NCBI GenBank assembly: GCA_016712175.1
Contig: JADJRQ010000001.1
Location: 930,001-994,000 of the forward strand
Reading direction: 5' to 3'
DNA: 64,000 bases
Source: Solirubrobacterales bacterium
GTDB taxonomy: Bacteria; Actinomycetota; Thermoleophilia; Solirubrobacterales; 70-9
A program made the position numbers and the translations under genes. How positions within the stretch are numbered: position 1 is the stretch's first letter; every line of letters begins with the position of its first letter. Of the stretch, positions 34,489-43,433 are shown in pieces. The notes beneath the pieces were generated by a model. That model worked only from the letters and a program-made list of their open reading frames with translations. It made no database searches and had not been told where the DNA came from.

Positions 34489-35046
34489 TTACGCATCCTG
34501 GGCCGGTCCGAGCAGGTCCACATGGATCTTGCCGTTGCCGTCCGTCAGAGTGATCTTGACTTCGCGCTTCGAGCCGTCGGCCATCGTTCCGACGCAGTCG
34601 ATCGTGTTGCCCTTCTCCATCACGGTTCCACCGGGACATTCGATCGAGTCGACCGCCCGGCCGATGCCCTGAAGGGCATCCAGCGCAGTGCTGGTGAATG
34701 TCGTGGGCCCGGCCGTCGCCTTGACGACGTTCCAGTCGAAGCCCACTTTGTCGGTGTTTTCGTCGACCGAGGTCACGGTTGCTTCGATGTCGAGGCTCAG
34801 GTCGGCCTCGTTCTTTCCGTCGCAGGAGAACTTGGCACCGACGTCGGGGTCCCCGGAATCGCAACTGATGTCGGTCATCTCGAGTCCGACCTGTTTGGCG
34901 TATTCAGTCTGGATCGTCTGTGCCGCTTCATCGGCGTTGATGTCGCTGCCGCCGATTTCAACTGATCCGCCGCAGCCGGCAACCAGCGCGGCCGCGGAGA
35001 CGACGACAAAGGGCAGGACGAGGCGACGCAGGATGAGTTTTGTCAT
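34489..35046 (-). CDS. lipoprotein with two DUF4333-like domains
   Basis: 185 residues. Signal peptide with lipobox (VVVSAAALVAGC), then an ITADEAA-type segment (here INADEAAQTIQTEYAKQVGLE) and ISCDSGDPDVGAKFSCDG, and a second unit with IGRAVDSIECPGGTVMEKGN and IDCVGTMADGSKREVKITL. The C-pair and GxxxxC..tV.dG pattern are those of DUF4333, found on actinobacterial surface proteins of unknown function. Confidence 0.75.
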   Translation of the reverse strand: MTKLILRRLVLPFVVVSAAALVAGCGGSVEIGGSDINADEAAQTIQTEYAKQVGLEMTDISCDSGDPDVGAKFSCDGKNEADLSLDIEATVTSVDENTDKVGFDWNVVKATAGPTTFTSTALDALQGIGRAVDSIECPGGTVMEKGNTIDCVGTMADGSKREVKITLTDGNGKIHVDLLGPAQDA

Positions 35047-35076
35047 TCGCCCACTCTATTCAGCTAGATTGGGCTC

Positions 35077-35280
35077 ATGGTCGAACCAGAGTTTGAGGGA
35101 TTCAAAAAGGGACAGGAAATCTGGGTCCACAATGCGGACGGTTCAACCCGTCCCGGGATCTACGTGGGGGAGGGGGAGAACGCGACTTTCTTCGGCGGTC
35201 CACCGCTTTGTTACGTGGTGATGGAAGACACCAAGGAAGGCGGAGAAGTAGAGCTGGACCGGATCACCGCCCGAACCTGA
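35077..35280 (+). CDS. small conserved hypothetical protein
   Basis: 67 residues: EFEGFKKGQEIWVHNADG, RPGIYVGEGENATFFGGPP, YVVMEDTKEGGEVELDRI. All beta, without Cys or signal, it looks like a small SH3-like fold. Divergent from the lipoprotein gene by 30 bp. The function is unknown. Confidence 0.6.
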   Translation: MVEPEFEGFKKGQEIWVHNADGSTRPGIYVGEGENATFFGGPPLCYVVMEDTKEGGEVELDRITART

Positions 35281-35401
35281 TCAGGCCGGGATCGCATGGG
35301 TCATCCCACAAGCCAAAAGGCTGGAGCCGTCCGCGACCCCGGGCACATAGGATTCGTTCCCGTGTCGTCCAAATGCCTGACAAGAGAATCTGATCGAACC
35401 A

Positions 35402-36143
35402 GTGATTCCCGTGCCTGATTTCTGGCGATCAACGATCGGCAAGAAGGTGATCGTCGCCCTCAGCGGCTCGATCCTTCTGATTTACGTGTTTCTCCATATG
35501 GCCGGAAATCTCAATTCGCTTTGGGGTCCCGGTGGTGGCGAAGAAGCCAGGGTCAACTGGTACGCCGAGTGGCTGCGTGACTTCGGTGAGCCCCTCCTGC
35601 CGCACTCGTCGGTGGTCTGGGCCCTTCGCGGGCTGTTGCTGCTGGCGCTGATCATCCACGTCACCGGCGTCGTCCAGCTGACCAAACGGAACCGTGAAGC
35701 CCGGCCGCCGCAGTATCCGGCCAGGCGGATCAAGCGATCGCTCTCGTCGCAGACGATGATGGTGACCGGCCTGCTGCTACTCGCTTTCATCTTCTTCCAC
35801 ATCCTCCAGTTCACCACGCTGACGATCGACGTCACCCCGCTCAAGGAAGGTGACGTCTACGCCAACCTCTACTACGCCTTCCACGAGTGGTACTTCGTTG
35901 CGATCTACGTCGCCGCGGTGACCTTCCTCGGTTTCCATCTGAGGCATGCGATCTGGAGCCTCGTTCAGACACTCGGGCTGGACTCGCCGGGCCGGAACAA
36001 ACAGATCCGCTTCGCGGCGACCGGCCTGTCGATCCCTGCTCGTCATCGGTTTCGCTTCAGTGCCGATCCTCTTCTCGACCGATGTCCTCGGCGCTCCAGA
36101 GAAGACGACGGCGGTGCTCGCTCCGCTCGGAGGTTTTGCATGA
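35402..36143 (+). pseudogene. sdhC: succinate dehydrogenase cytochrome b subunit SdhC, one-base frameshift
   Basis: STIGKKVIVALSGSILLIYVFLHMAGNL, PHSSVVWALRGLLLLALIIHV, TMMVTGLLLLAFIFFHILQF and WYFVAIYVAAVTFLGFHLRHAIWS are the helices of the single-subunit (b558-type) membrane anchor, with haem-ligand His in FLHMAG, IIHV, FFHIL and FHLRHA. After AATGLSI the frame is lost at CCC 36034-36036. Removing one C gives LLVIGFASVPILFSTDVLGA and a stop at 36141-36143 that overlaps the sdhA ATG. Without this correction the frame runs on into sdhA and gives a false 883-residue fusion. Probable sequence error. Confidence 0.85.
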
Positions 36144-38053
36144 CCCTCGTCGCCCGGATCCCCGATGGCGCGATCGAGACCAAGTGGCAGACCTGGCTTG
36201 ACGCGCGCAAGCTGGTCGGACCGCGGAATCGTCCCGACAAGAGTGTGATCGTGATCGGAACCGGCCTCGCCGGCGGATCTTGCGCCGCGACCCTCGGGGC
36301 CCACGGCTTCAAGGTCAAGAGCTTCTGCTTCCAGGACTCGCCCCGCCGCGCCCACAGCATCGCCGCCCAGGGCGGCATCAACGCGACCAAGGATTACGCC
36401 AACGAAGGCGATTCGACCCGCCGCCTTTTCGTCGACACGATGAAAGGCGGCGACTTCCGGTCCCGCGAAGCCAACACCTGGCGGCTGGCTGAACTTTCGG
36501 TGAACATCATCGACCAGGCCGTCGCCCAGGGCGTGCCTTTCAACCGCGAGTACGGCGGACAGCTCGCGACCCGTTCCTTTGGTGGCGTGCTGGTCCAGCG
36601 GACCTTCTACTCGCGCGGCCAGACCGGTCAGCAGCTACTGCTCGGTGCCTACAGCGCGCTTGAGCACCAGATCGCGAACGGCAACTGCGAGGTTTTCAAC
36701 CGGCACGAGATGCTTGACATCGTGATCATCGATGGCGAGGCCCGTGGCGTAATCGTGCGGAACCTCGTCACCGGCGAGATCGAGCGCCACGCCGCCGACG
36801 CGGTGGTGCTGGCATCGGGCGGCTACACCAACGTCTACTACCTCTCGACCAATGCGATGGGCTCGAATGTGACCGCCACCTGGCGCGCCCATAAACACGG
36901 CGCCCTCATGGCCAACCCCTGTTACACGCAGATCCACCCGACCTGCATCCCGCAGTCCGGCGAGTACCAGTCGAAGTTGACGCTGATGAGCGAGTCGCTC
37001 AGAAATGACGGCCGGGTCTGGGTCCCGCGCAAGTCCAAGGACGAACGCCGTCCGGCCGATATCCCCGAGAACGAGCGTTACTACTTCCTCGAAGAGCGTT
37101 ACCCCGCCTTTGGCAACCTCGCTCCGCGCGACATCGCCTCGCGTGCGGCCAAGGTGGTCTGCGATGACGGCCTGGGTGTCGGTGGCACCGGCCGCGGCGT
37201 ATACCTCGACTTCCGTGACGTGATCAACGAGCACGGCAAGGACTACGTCGAGGGCAGGTATCAGAACCTTTTCGAGATGTACGAACGGATCACCGGTGAG
37301 AATCCGTACGAAACGCCGATGATGATCTATCCCGCACCGCACTACGCGATGGGTGGGCTCTGGGTCGACTACGAACTACAGACGACGATCCCCGGCCTGT
37401 TCGCGATCGGTGAAGCGAACTTCTCCGACCACGGCGCCAACCGCCTCGGCGCCAGCGCGCTGATGCAGGCCCTGGCCGACGGGTACTTCATCGCGCCGCA
37501 CACGGTCACCCACCACATGACCAAAAAGCGTGATGAATCGGTCGGCACTTCCGACCCGGCCTTCGAGGCGGCGCAGGACGAAGTCGAGAACCACATCGCC
37601 GCCCTGGTCGATGTCGGCGGCACCCGTTCTGCTCAGGAATTCCACCGCGAAATGGGCAACGTGATGCTCGACAAGTGCGGCATGGCCCGCAATGCAGAAG
37701 GTCTGGTCGAAGCGCTCGCTGACGTCCGGAAGATCAAAGACGAGTTCTGGCGGGACCTGCGGGTCGACCCGGGAGTCGAGGAGCTGAACCAGAGCCTCGA
37801 GTATGCGAACCGGGTCTCCGATTTCCTCGAGATGGGCGAGTTGATGTGCCACGACGCTTTGCGCCGCGAGGAGTCCTGCGGTGGCCACTTTCGCGAGGAG
37901 TACGAGACCGAGGACGGCGAAGCACTCCGCGACGACGAGAACTTCGCGAAGGTCACCGCCTGGGAGTATCAGGGCGAGAAGGGTGACCCGGTCCCGCACG
38001 ACGAACAACTGACCTTCGAGAACGTGAAACTGGCAACGAGGAGCTACAAGTGA
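36140..38053 (+). CDS. sdhA: succinate dehydrogenase flavoprotein subunit SdhA
   Basis: 637 residues from the ATG at 36140 (GGAGG upstream), overlapping the corrected sdhC stop as ATGA. SVIVIGTGLAGGSCAATLG binds FAD; RRAHSIAAQGGINATKDYANEGDS carries the His for covalent FAD; HPTCIPQSGEYQSKLTLMSE, PAPHYAMGGLWVDYELQT and GANRLGASALMQAL are active-site segments. It oxidises succinate to fumarate or works in reverse, with SdhB and SdhC at the membrane. The subunit type matches the non-proteobacterial form with one cytochrome b subunit. Confidence 0.93.
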   Translation: MTLVARIPDGAIETKWQTWLDARKLVGPRNRPDKSVIVIGTGLAGGSCAATLGAHGFKVKSFCFQDSPRRAHSIAAQGGINATKDYANEGDSTRRLFVDTMKGGDFRSREANTWRLAELSVNIIDQAVAQGVPFNREYGGQLATRSFGGVLVQRTFYSRGQTGQQLLLGAYSALEHQIANGNCEVFNRHEMLDIVIIDGEARGVIVRNLVTGEIERHAADAVVLASGGYTNVYYLSTNAMGSNVTATWRAHKHGALMANPCYTQIHPTCIPQSGEYQSKLTLMSESLRNDGRVWVPRKSKDERRPADIPENERYYFLEERYPAFGNLAPRDIASRAAKVVCDDGLGVGGTGRGVYLDFRDVINEHGKDYVEGRYQNLFEMYERITGENPYETPMMIYPAPHYAMGGLWVDYELQTTIPGLFAIGEANFSDHGANRLGASALMQALADGYFIAPHTVTHHMTKKRDESVGTSDPAFEAAQDEVENHIAALVDVGGTRSAQEFHREMGNVMLDKCGMARNAEGLVEALADVRKIKDEFWRDLRVDPGVEELNQSLEYANRVSDFLEMGELMCHDALRREESCGGHFREEYETEDGEALRDDENFAKVTAWEYQGEKGDPVPHDEQLTFENVKLATRSYK

Positions 38054-38823
38054 ATTTCAAGCTCGAAATCTGGAGGCAGTTCGAATCCGGCGAGGATGGT
38101 ACCTTCGAGTCGTTCGAAGTCACCGACATCGACCCGGAGGCATCGTTCCTCGAGATGCTCGACCAGCTCAACGAGCGGCTGAGCCATGAGAAGAAGCGCA
38201 CCGTCGCTTTCGACAGCGACTGCCGCGAGGGTATCTGCGGCTCCTGCTCGCTGGTGATCGACGGCAACCCGCACGGCCCCCGTCAGGTCACTTCCTGCCA
38301 GACCTACATGCGCGACTTCATCGACGGCGCGACGATCAAGGTCGAACCCTTCCGCAGCAACACCCTGCCGGTCATCCGCGACCTGGTGACCGACCGCAGC
38401 GCTCTAGATCGCGTGATCCAGGCCGGCGGCTACATCAGCACGACAACCGGCCCACAGCCCGAGCCGAACTCGATGCTGGTCGCCCCCGAAGTTCAGGAGG
38501 AGGCGATGGACGCCGCGATCTGCATCGGCTGCGGCGCCTGCGTTGCCGCCTGTCCGAACGGTGCGGCGATGCTCTTCACCGGCGCCAAGGTGACTCACTT
38601 CAGTCTCCTGCCGCAAGGCCAGCCTGAACGGGAAAGCCGGGCGATCAACATGGTCGACCAGATGGATGAAGAAGGCTTCGGCGGCTGTACCAACTTCGGT
38701 GAGTGCGCCCGGGTCTGTCCCCAGGACATCTCACTCGACGTGATCGGGACCCTGAACCGCGAGTACCGCAAGGCCTCGCTCAGCAAAAAGCCGAAGCACA
38801 CACCAACGGTCTTCGCTCAGTAG
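38050..38823 (+). CDS. sdhB: succinate dehydrogenase iron-sulfur subunit SdhB
   Basis: 257 residues; GTG start overlapping the sdhA stop. SDCREGICGSCSLVIDG plus the later Cys in VTSCQTY hold the [2Fe-2S] cluster; CIGCGACVAACPNG and CTNFGECARVCPQD hold the [4Fe-4S] and [3Fe-4S] clusters. Electrons pass from SdhA FAD through these to the membrane subunit. Last gene of the sdhCAB operon. Bases 38824-38959 after it hold no gene. Confidence 0.95.
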   Translation: MNFKLEIWRQFESGEDGTFESFEVTDIDPEASFLEMLDQLNERLSHEKKRTVAFDSDCREGICGSCSLVIDGNPHGPRQVTSCQTYMRDFIDGATIKVEPFRSNTLPVIRDLVTDRSALDRVIQAGGYISTTTGPQPEPNSMLVAPEVQEEAMDAAICIGCGACVAACPNGAAMLFTGAKVTHFSLLPQGQPERESRAINMVDQMDEEGFGGCTNFGECARVCPQDISLDVIGTLNREYRKASLSKKPKHTPTVFAQ

Positions 38824-38959
38824 TCAGAGCATCGTTCTGGTCCATGTCCGTCGACAGATGCCCGGGCGGATGTCTGGCAGCAGTGGTGACTCTGTCGGGC
38901 ACGGAGCGGTTTGCCCGCCGGCCGTTGTCCTCAGGCCCGGTTGGCGCTAGACTTCGAGC

Positions 38960-39964
38960 ATGTTTACACAGGGGATGTGGGGAAAATTGCTGGCGGGAAT
39001 GCTGTGTGCGGTCTTTGCCGTGCTTGGTATTGCCGGAACTGCCACCGCCAAGGTGGTGAAGGTCGATCTCGACGCGCGGATAACCAACGTCGAGGTTGCT
39101 CCCGGGGTCAAGATGAGGGCCTGGACCTTCAACGGCTCGGTCCCGGCACCAGTGGTTCGAGCGACCGTCGGCGACACGGTCGAAGTGACCCTCACCAACA
39201 GCGACATGGGTTCCAAGATCAAGTGTCCGAAGTCGCTGAGCAAGAAACAGAATAAGAAGAAGAGCAAGAAGCAGGTCAGGAAGTACAACAAGAAGCGTAA
39301 AAACTGCCGGGCAAAGAAGCGCGCACACATGGGCATGGCGCATTCGGTCGATTTCCACGCAGCCAAGATCGCCCCGGACAAGGCGTTCCGGAGCGTTCTG
39401 CCTGGTGAATCGATCACTTTCTCGTTCGAGGCGAAGAAGGCCGGAGTCTTCATGTACCACTGCGGCACCGGTCCGATGCTCGAGCACATCGGCATGGGCA
39501 TGTACGGCATGATCGTTGTCGATCCGGTCGTGCCCCGGCCGGCCGCCAAGGAGATCTTTATCGTCCAGAGCGAGTTCTACGGGAAGGTGAAGAATGGCTG
39601 GCTCAAGTCGAGCTACGAGGCGATGCAGACCGAGCCGCCCAAGTACGTGACCTTCAACGGAACGGCCATGAAGTACGCCAACGACCCGATCGAGGTCGGT
39701 GTCGGGGAGCCTGTCCGGCTCTATTTCGTCGATGCCGGACCATCCATATTCAGTTCCTTCCACGTGGTCGGTTCCTGGTTCGACGAATACCAGCACGACG
39801 GCAACATCGACGAACCGCTTCACGATGTCTCGACCCAGGTGATCGGCCCGGGCGGTGGAGGAGTGTTCGAGTTCACCCTGCCGGAAGCGGGGCGCTATCC
39901 GTTCGTAACCCATTCGATACTCGACATGGACAAGGGAGCCGTCGGCTTCTTCCAGGCCGGCTAG
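38960..39964 (+). CDS. NirK-type two-domain copper protein
   Basis: 334 residues, signal peptide (LAGMLCAVFAVLGIAGTATA), exported. Ligands of copper nitrite reductases are all visible: AHSVDFHAA (type-1 His128, the proton-transfer Asp131, type-2 His133), MYHCGTGPMLEH (type-2 His167, type-1 Cys168 and His176, Met181), SSFHVVGS (active-site His268) and VTHSILDMDKGA (type-2 His318). Unusual is a very basic insertion at residues about 92-122 (KSLSKKQNKKKSKKQVRK...) before the first copper motif. It may reduce nitrite to NO; other two-domain multicopper oxidase activity is possible. No neighbouring denitrification genes. Confidence 0.82.
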   Translation: MFTQGMWGKLLAGMLCAVFAVLGIAGTATAKVVKVDLDARITNVEVAPGVKMRAWTFNGSVPAPVVRATVGDTVEVTLTNSDMGSKIKCPKSLSKKQNKKKSKKQVRKYNKKRKNCRAKKRAHMGMAHSVDFHAAKIAPDKAFRSVLPGESITFSFEAKKAGVFMYHCGTGPMLEHIGMGMYGMIVVDPVVPRPAAKEIFIVQSEFYGKVKNGWLKSSYEAMQTEPPKYVTFNGTAMKYANDPIEVGVGEPVRLYFVDAGPSIFSSFHVVGSWFDEYQHDGNIDEPLHDVSTQVIGPGGGGVFEFTLPEAGRYPFVTHSILDMDKGAVGFFQAG

Positions 39965-39979
39965 TCCACTAACCGTCGG

Positions 39980-40450
39980 TCAACGCGGCGACATCTTCCA
40001 GTCCAGCTCGCGGCCGCGCGCGAGCTTCATCCGGATCAGGTCTTCAAGGCCGACTACCGGCACTTCAAGCTCGCCCAGCCTGACTCTTAGGACGTCGTCG
40101 GCCAGATCCGGATACTCGCGTCCACCCGGCACCTCATGCATGACGTCGACCCCACCCTCCCGGGTGGTGAACTGCCAGACCGTCGAGCGGGGCAGCATTG
40201 CACCGGTTATCTCTTCGTCCTCATGGCCCGGATTGAGTACCCGCGCATCCAGTGATTTCAGTGCTCCGGCAAGTCGTTCGAGATTGCCGGGATTCGGTGC
40301 GGGGATCAGGTCGGCGTCGTTGGTCATCCGCACGTGACCGTGAGTCTGGACCGCGATCCCGCCAATCAGCACATACTCGACTCCGAAATTGTCCAGAGCG
40401 AGGAAAATATTCTCCGCGTTCAGAATCGGCTGCGGGAGGTTCTCAGCCAT
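39980..40450 (-). CDS. nucleotidyltransferase-fold protein, candidate toxin
   Basis: 156 residues from the ATG at 40450. YVLIGGIAVQTHGHVRMTNDADLI is the nucleotidyltransferase signature (GG...D-x-D), followed by LARGRELDWKM at the end, as in MenT/AbiEii-like small NTases. It overlaps the end of the XRE-type gene upstream by eight bases. HTH plus NTase pairs act as toxin-antitoxin or abortive-infection modules in several families; activity here is inferred. Confidence 0.7.
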   Translation of the reverse strand: MAENLPQPILNAENIFLALDNFGVEYVLIGGIAVQTHGHVRMTNDADLIPAPNPGNLERLAGALKSLDARVLNPGHEDEEITGAMLPRSTVWQFTTREGGVDVMHEVPGGREYPDLADDVLRVRLGELEVPVVGLEDLIRMKLARGRELDWKMSPR

Positions 40451-40790
40451 CGGCCCGACTCCCGCCAGCACGAGCGGTCCTGCCGGCCTCGGCGAATCTG
40501 CCCGCGGTGCGGTTCCAGGAGATCGCGAGCGCGAGACGTTCATCGGCGGGCCGCGCTTTCATCGCTCTCAGATGAAGAGGGTCATATGCCCGCTCGACCG
40601 GCTTCGAACCGATTTCAAAGCTCTCGCCCATGGCGCGAAGCAGGGTCCCCATTGTTTCGACGCTTGGTGAGACTTCGTCTCTCTCAAGCCGGCTTACGGC
40701 TGACTGGCGAGTACCGGCCCTGAAAGCAAGCTTTTCCTGGCTGATTCCGTGGCGTCGTCTGGCATCACGAATAATTTCGCCGGGGGTCAT
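40443..40790 (-). CDS. XRE-type regulator, candidate antitoxin
   Basis: 115 residues from the ATG at 40790; the longer frame to 40877 has a poorer N-terminus. MTPGEIIRDARRRHGISQEK, LAFRAGTRQSAVSRLERDEVSPSVETMGTLLRAMGE is a full Cro/CI domain. The C-terminal part (YDPLHLRAMKARPADERLAL) is typical of HTH partners of nucleotidyltransferases. Overlap with the downstream NTase gene indicates co-translation. Confidence 0.75.
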   Translation of the reverse strand: MTPGEIIRDARRRHGISQEKLAFRAGTRQSAVSRLERDEVSPSVETMGTLLRAMGESFEIGSKPVERAYDPLHLRAMKARPADERLALAISWNRTAGRFAEAGRTARAGGSRADG

Positions 40791-40889
40791 CCACTGATTA
40801 TATCGAATAAGTGATGGTCCTTCTATGAGTCTGAAGAACGATGCGCGATCAGTGATGAAATTCATCACCAGATGCACACCATTGCTTGA

Positions 40890-42038
40890 TTAGACGCCGA
40901 GTGAGCGGCCGATGATCTCTTTCATGATCTCGGTCGTTCCTCCGTAAATGCGGGTGACGCGGTTGTCGGCCCAGGCTCGGGCAATCGGGTACTCGTTCAT
41001 GTAGCCGTATCCGCCGTGGAGCTGGACGCACTCGTCGACCACCCGGCCGCACATCTCGGTGCTCCACCACTTGACTTTGGCCCCGTCTTCGACCGAGAGC
41101 TTGCCTTCGTTCAGTGCCATCACACAACGGTCGAGGTACACCGTGCCGATGTCGATCTCGGTTTTCATCTCGGCCAGCTTGAAGCGGGAATTCTGGAAGG
41201 AACCGATCGGCTTGCCGAACGCGGTCCGTTCCTTCACGTACTCGAGGGTCCAGTCCAACGCGGCCTGGGCGGACGCGATCGCCGCGACGGCGATCGAGAG
41301 GCGCTCCTGGGCGAGGTTGAAGATCAGGTACTTGAACCCCATGCCTTCGTCACCGAGCATGTTCTCGACCGGGACCGGCACCTCGTTGAAGAAGAGTTCG
41401 GCGGTGTCCTGCGAGTGCATGCCGACCTTGTCGAGGTTGCGGCCCCGCTCGAAACCGTCCATGCCTCGCTCGATGATCATCAGCGACATTCCCTTGTGCT
41501 TCTCTTTCGGGTCCGTCTTGACCGCGGTGATGATCAGGTCGGCGTTGATGCCGTTGGTGATGAAGGTCTTCGAATCGTCAACGACGTAGTGGTCACCGTC
41601 CTTGATCGCTTTGGTGCTCATCGAAGCGAGGTCGGATCCGATGCCGGGTTCAGTCATGGCGACCGCGGTGATCAGGCTGCCGTCGACGATGCCGGGGATC
41701 CAGCGCTCCTGCTGCTCCGGGGTGCAGTACTCCATGAAGTACGGGAAGCAGACGTCGTTGTGGAGGGTGAGGCCGAGCATGGCCCCGGTCGCCCCTGCGT
41801 ACTGGCCTTCCTCGGCGATCACCTGGTTGAAGCGGAAGTCGTCGATGCCGAGACCGCCGAATTCCTCGGGAGCATTCATCGCCAGCATGTTCTTCTCGCC
41901 GGCTTTCTTGAACACCTCACGCGGCGTCATTCCCTCTTCTTCCCACTGCTCGAAGTTGGGGGAAATCTCGTCGGCCACGAAGCGTCGTACGCTTTCGCGG
42001 AAGTCTTTGTGATCAGCTTCGAAAATCTCTCTTTCCAT
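40890..42038 (-). CDS. acyl-CoA dehydrogenase
   Basis: 382 residues, full length. VAMTEPGIGSDLASMSTKAI, FITNGINADLIITAVKTDP, the middle beta-domain, AFGKPIGSFQNSRFKLAEM and the C-terminal QLHGGYGYMNEYPIARAWADNRVTRIYGGTTEIMKEI. In that last motif the family catalytic Glu position (IYEGTxEI) is Gly here (IYGGTTEI), as in the branch where Glu lies elsewhere (long/isovaleryl type). FAD-dependent alpha,beta-desaturation of an acyl-CoA. Divergent from an SDR gene that could serve the same beta-oxidation route. Confidence 0.9.
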   Translation of the reverse strand: MEREIFEADHKDFRESVRRFVADEISPNFEQWEEEGMTPREVFKKAGEKNMLAMNAPEEFGGLGIDDFRFNQVIAEEGQYAGATGAMLGLTLHNDVCFPYFMEYCTPEQQERWIPGIVDGSLITAVAMTEPGIGSDLASMSTKAIKDGDHYVVDDSKTFITNGINADLIITAVKTDPKEKHKGMSLMIIERGMDGFERGRNLDKVGMHSQDTAELFFNEVPVPVENMLGDEGMGFKYLIFNLAQERLSIAVAAIASAQAALDWTLEYVKERTAFGKPIGSFQNSRFKLAEMKTEIDIGTVYLDRCVMALNEGKLSVEDGAKVKWWSTEMCGRVVDECVQLHGGYGYMNEYPIARAWADNRVTRIYGGTTEIMKEIIGRSLGV

Positions 42039-42073
42039 TCAGCGAACTCTACGTCAACAGGAGCTACCAGGAA

Positions 42074-42829
42074 ATGAAGTCTCAAAATGCAATCGTCTTC
42101 GGCGGAGCCTCCGGTCTCGGTGAGGCATCAGCCCGCAAGCTGGCCGCGGCCGGCCACAACGTCACCGTTGCCGATCTGAACGAAGAGAAGGGCAGCATCG
42201 TCGCGCAGGAGACCGGCGGGACCTTCGTCCAGGCCGACGTCACCGACGAGGATTCGGTCAAGGCGGCGGTTGCCTCGGCGGCCGAAGGCGGAGGCGGGCT
42301 CCGGATCTGCGTCAACTGCGCCGGAGTCGGTGCGGCGGGCCGAATCGTCCAGAAGGACGGCGCGGCACCAATGGCCGGATACGACTGGGCGATCGGCATC
42401 AACCTGATGGGAACGATCAACGTGCTGCGACTCGCCGCCGAAGTGATGGTCGGCAATGAACCCGGGGACGACGGCCAGCGCGGCGTCTGCATCAACACCG
42501 CTTCGATCGCTGCCTATGACGGCCAGATCGGCCAGACTGCCTACGCGGCCGGCAAGGCCGGTGTCGTCGGACTCACCCTGCCCGCGGCACGCGATCTGGC
42601 ACGCCACGGCGTCCGGGTCATGACGATCGCCCCGGGGCTGTTCGACACGCCCCTCCTTGCACTGCTGCCGGAACCTGCCCGCAAGGCGCTTGGCGACAAC
42701 GTGCCTTTCCCGCAGCGCCTCGGTCAGCCCGACGAGTTCGGCGACCTGGCGGTTCACATCGTCGAAAACGTGATGCTGAACGGCGAGGTCATCCGCCTCG
42801 ACGGCGCATTGAGGATGGCCCCGAAGTAA
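42074..42829 (+). CDS. SDR family oxidoreductase, 3-hydroxyacyl-CoA dehydrogenase type
   Basis: 251 residues. NAD-binding AIVFGGASGLGEASARKLAA with Asp at the end of strand 2 (TVADLNEEKG, NAD preference), NCAGVG, catalytic Ser in NTASIAAYDGQIGQTAYAAGKAG with the YxxxK pair, and APGLFDTPLLALLPEPAR. The last segments are typical of the type II 3-hydroxyacyl-CoA dehydrogenase (HSD17B10-like) group. The 35-bp gap to the divergent acyl-CoA dehydrogenase suggests shared control. Confidence 0.85.
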   Translation: MKSQNAIVFGGASGLGEASARKLAAAGHNVTVADLNEEKGSIVAQETGGTFVQADVTDEDSVKAAVASAAEGGGGLRICVNCAGVGAAGRIVQKDGAAPMAGYDWAIGINLMGTINVLRLAAEVMVGNEPGDDGQRGVCINTASIAAYDGQIGQTAYAAGKAGVVGLTLPAARDLARHGVRVMTIAPGLFDTPLLALLPEPARKALGDNVPFPQRLGQPDEFGDLAVHIVENVMLNGEVIRLDGALRMAPK

Positions 42830-42857
42830 GAATTCCGGGTGGGTCAAACCCCGGGGT

Positions 42858-42896
42858 GGGTGCGTTTTCTACGTCTATGGCGTAGAAAATGCACCC
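42858..42896. terminator. bidirectional hairpin terminator
   Basis: GGGTGCGTTTTCTACG (42858-42873) pairs over 16 positions (one G-U) with 42881-42896 around a 7-nt loop. It sits between the converging SDR and GNAT genes. The T4/A4 tracts lie inside the stem. Confidence 0.7.
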
Positions 42897-42929
42897 AGTC
42901 CGCTATTCCAGTCGAACTTGCAGCGGGGC

Positions 42930-43397
42930 TCAGAGGTTGAGCTCGTAGTAGAGGGCTCGGGCCTTATCTTCGCCTTCGATCTCGTTCTCGAAGCCGACCT
43001 TCTCGTAAAGCGCCCGAGCCTCGAGGTCGTCCTCGCCGGTGCAGACCTCCACGCTGCCGCACTCACGACTGCGGGCCTCGTCGAGGATCGCTTTCATGAT
43101 CGCCAGTCCGGTGCCGTGACCCCGGCGATCCGGCTTCACGTATAGCTCCTCGATGTATCCGACCGGATCGTCGTCCCAGACAGTCGGGCGGAAGGAGATC
43201 TGGGCGAAGCCGTCGGGGCCCGGTCCACCGAGCAGGTAGGTCATGCGCCGGTCCTCGATGAAAGCGCCGACCCGCATCTCGAGCACTTCCGGACCCGGCG
43301 AGGGTTCACCGAATTCGAGTTGGAAATCGTGGAGCATGCGGGCGATCAGGCCGGCGTCGGCGTGCTCGGCAAATCTGGCTGCAGGAAGGGTGTTCAT
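42930..43397 (-). CDS. GNAT family N-acetyltransferase
   Basis: 155 residues. GYIEELYVKPDRRGHGTGLAIMKAILDEA is motif A with the acetyl-CoA-binding R/Q-x-x-G-x-G/A loop, and ARALYEKVGFENEIEGEDKA is motif B. The acceptor is unknown. Confidence 0.85.
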   Translation of the reverse strand: MNTLPAARFAEHADAGLIARMLHDFQLEFGEPSPGPEVLEMRVGAFIEDRRMTYLLGGPGPDGFAQISFRPTVWDDDPVGYIEELYVKPDRRGHGTGLAIMKAILDEARSRECGSVEVCTGEDDLEARALYEKVGFENEIEGEDKARALYYELNL

Positions 43398-43433
43398 TCG
43401 CTATTCAGATTACAAGCAGTAGCCTGAGCCGCG

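Noticed and set aside
35402..38053. A novel SdhC-SdhA fusion protein
   Set aside because: The junction is explained by one extra C. The corrected frame has the normal SdhC end and an ATGA overlap with sdhA.
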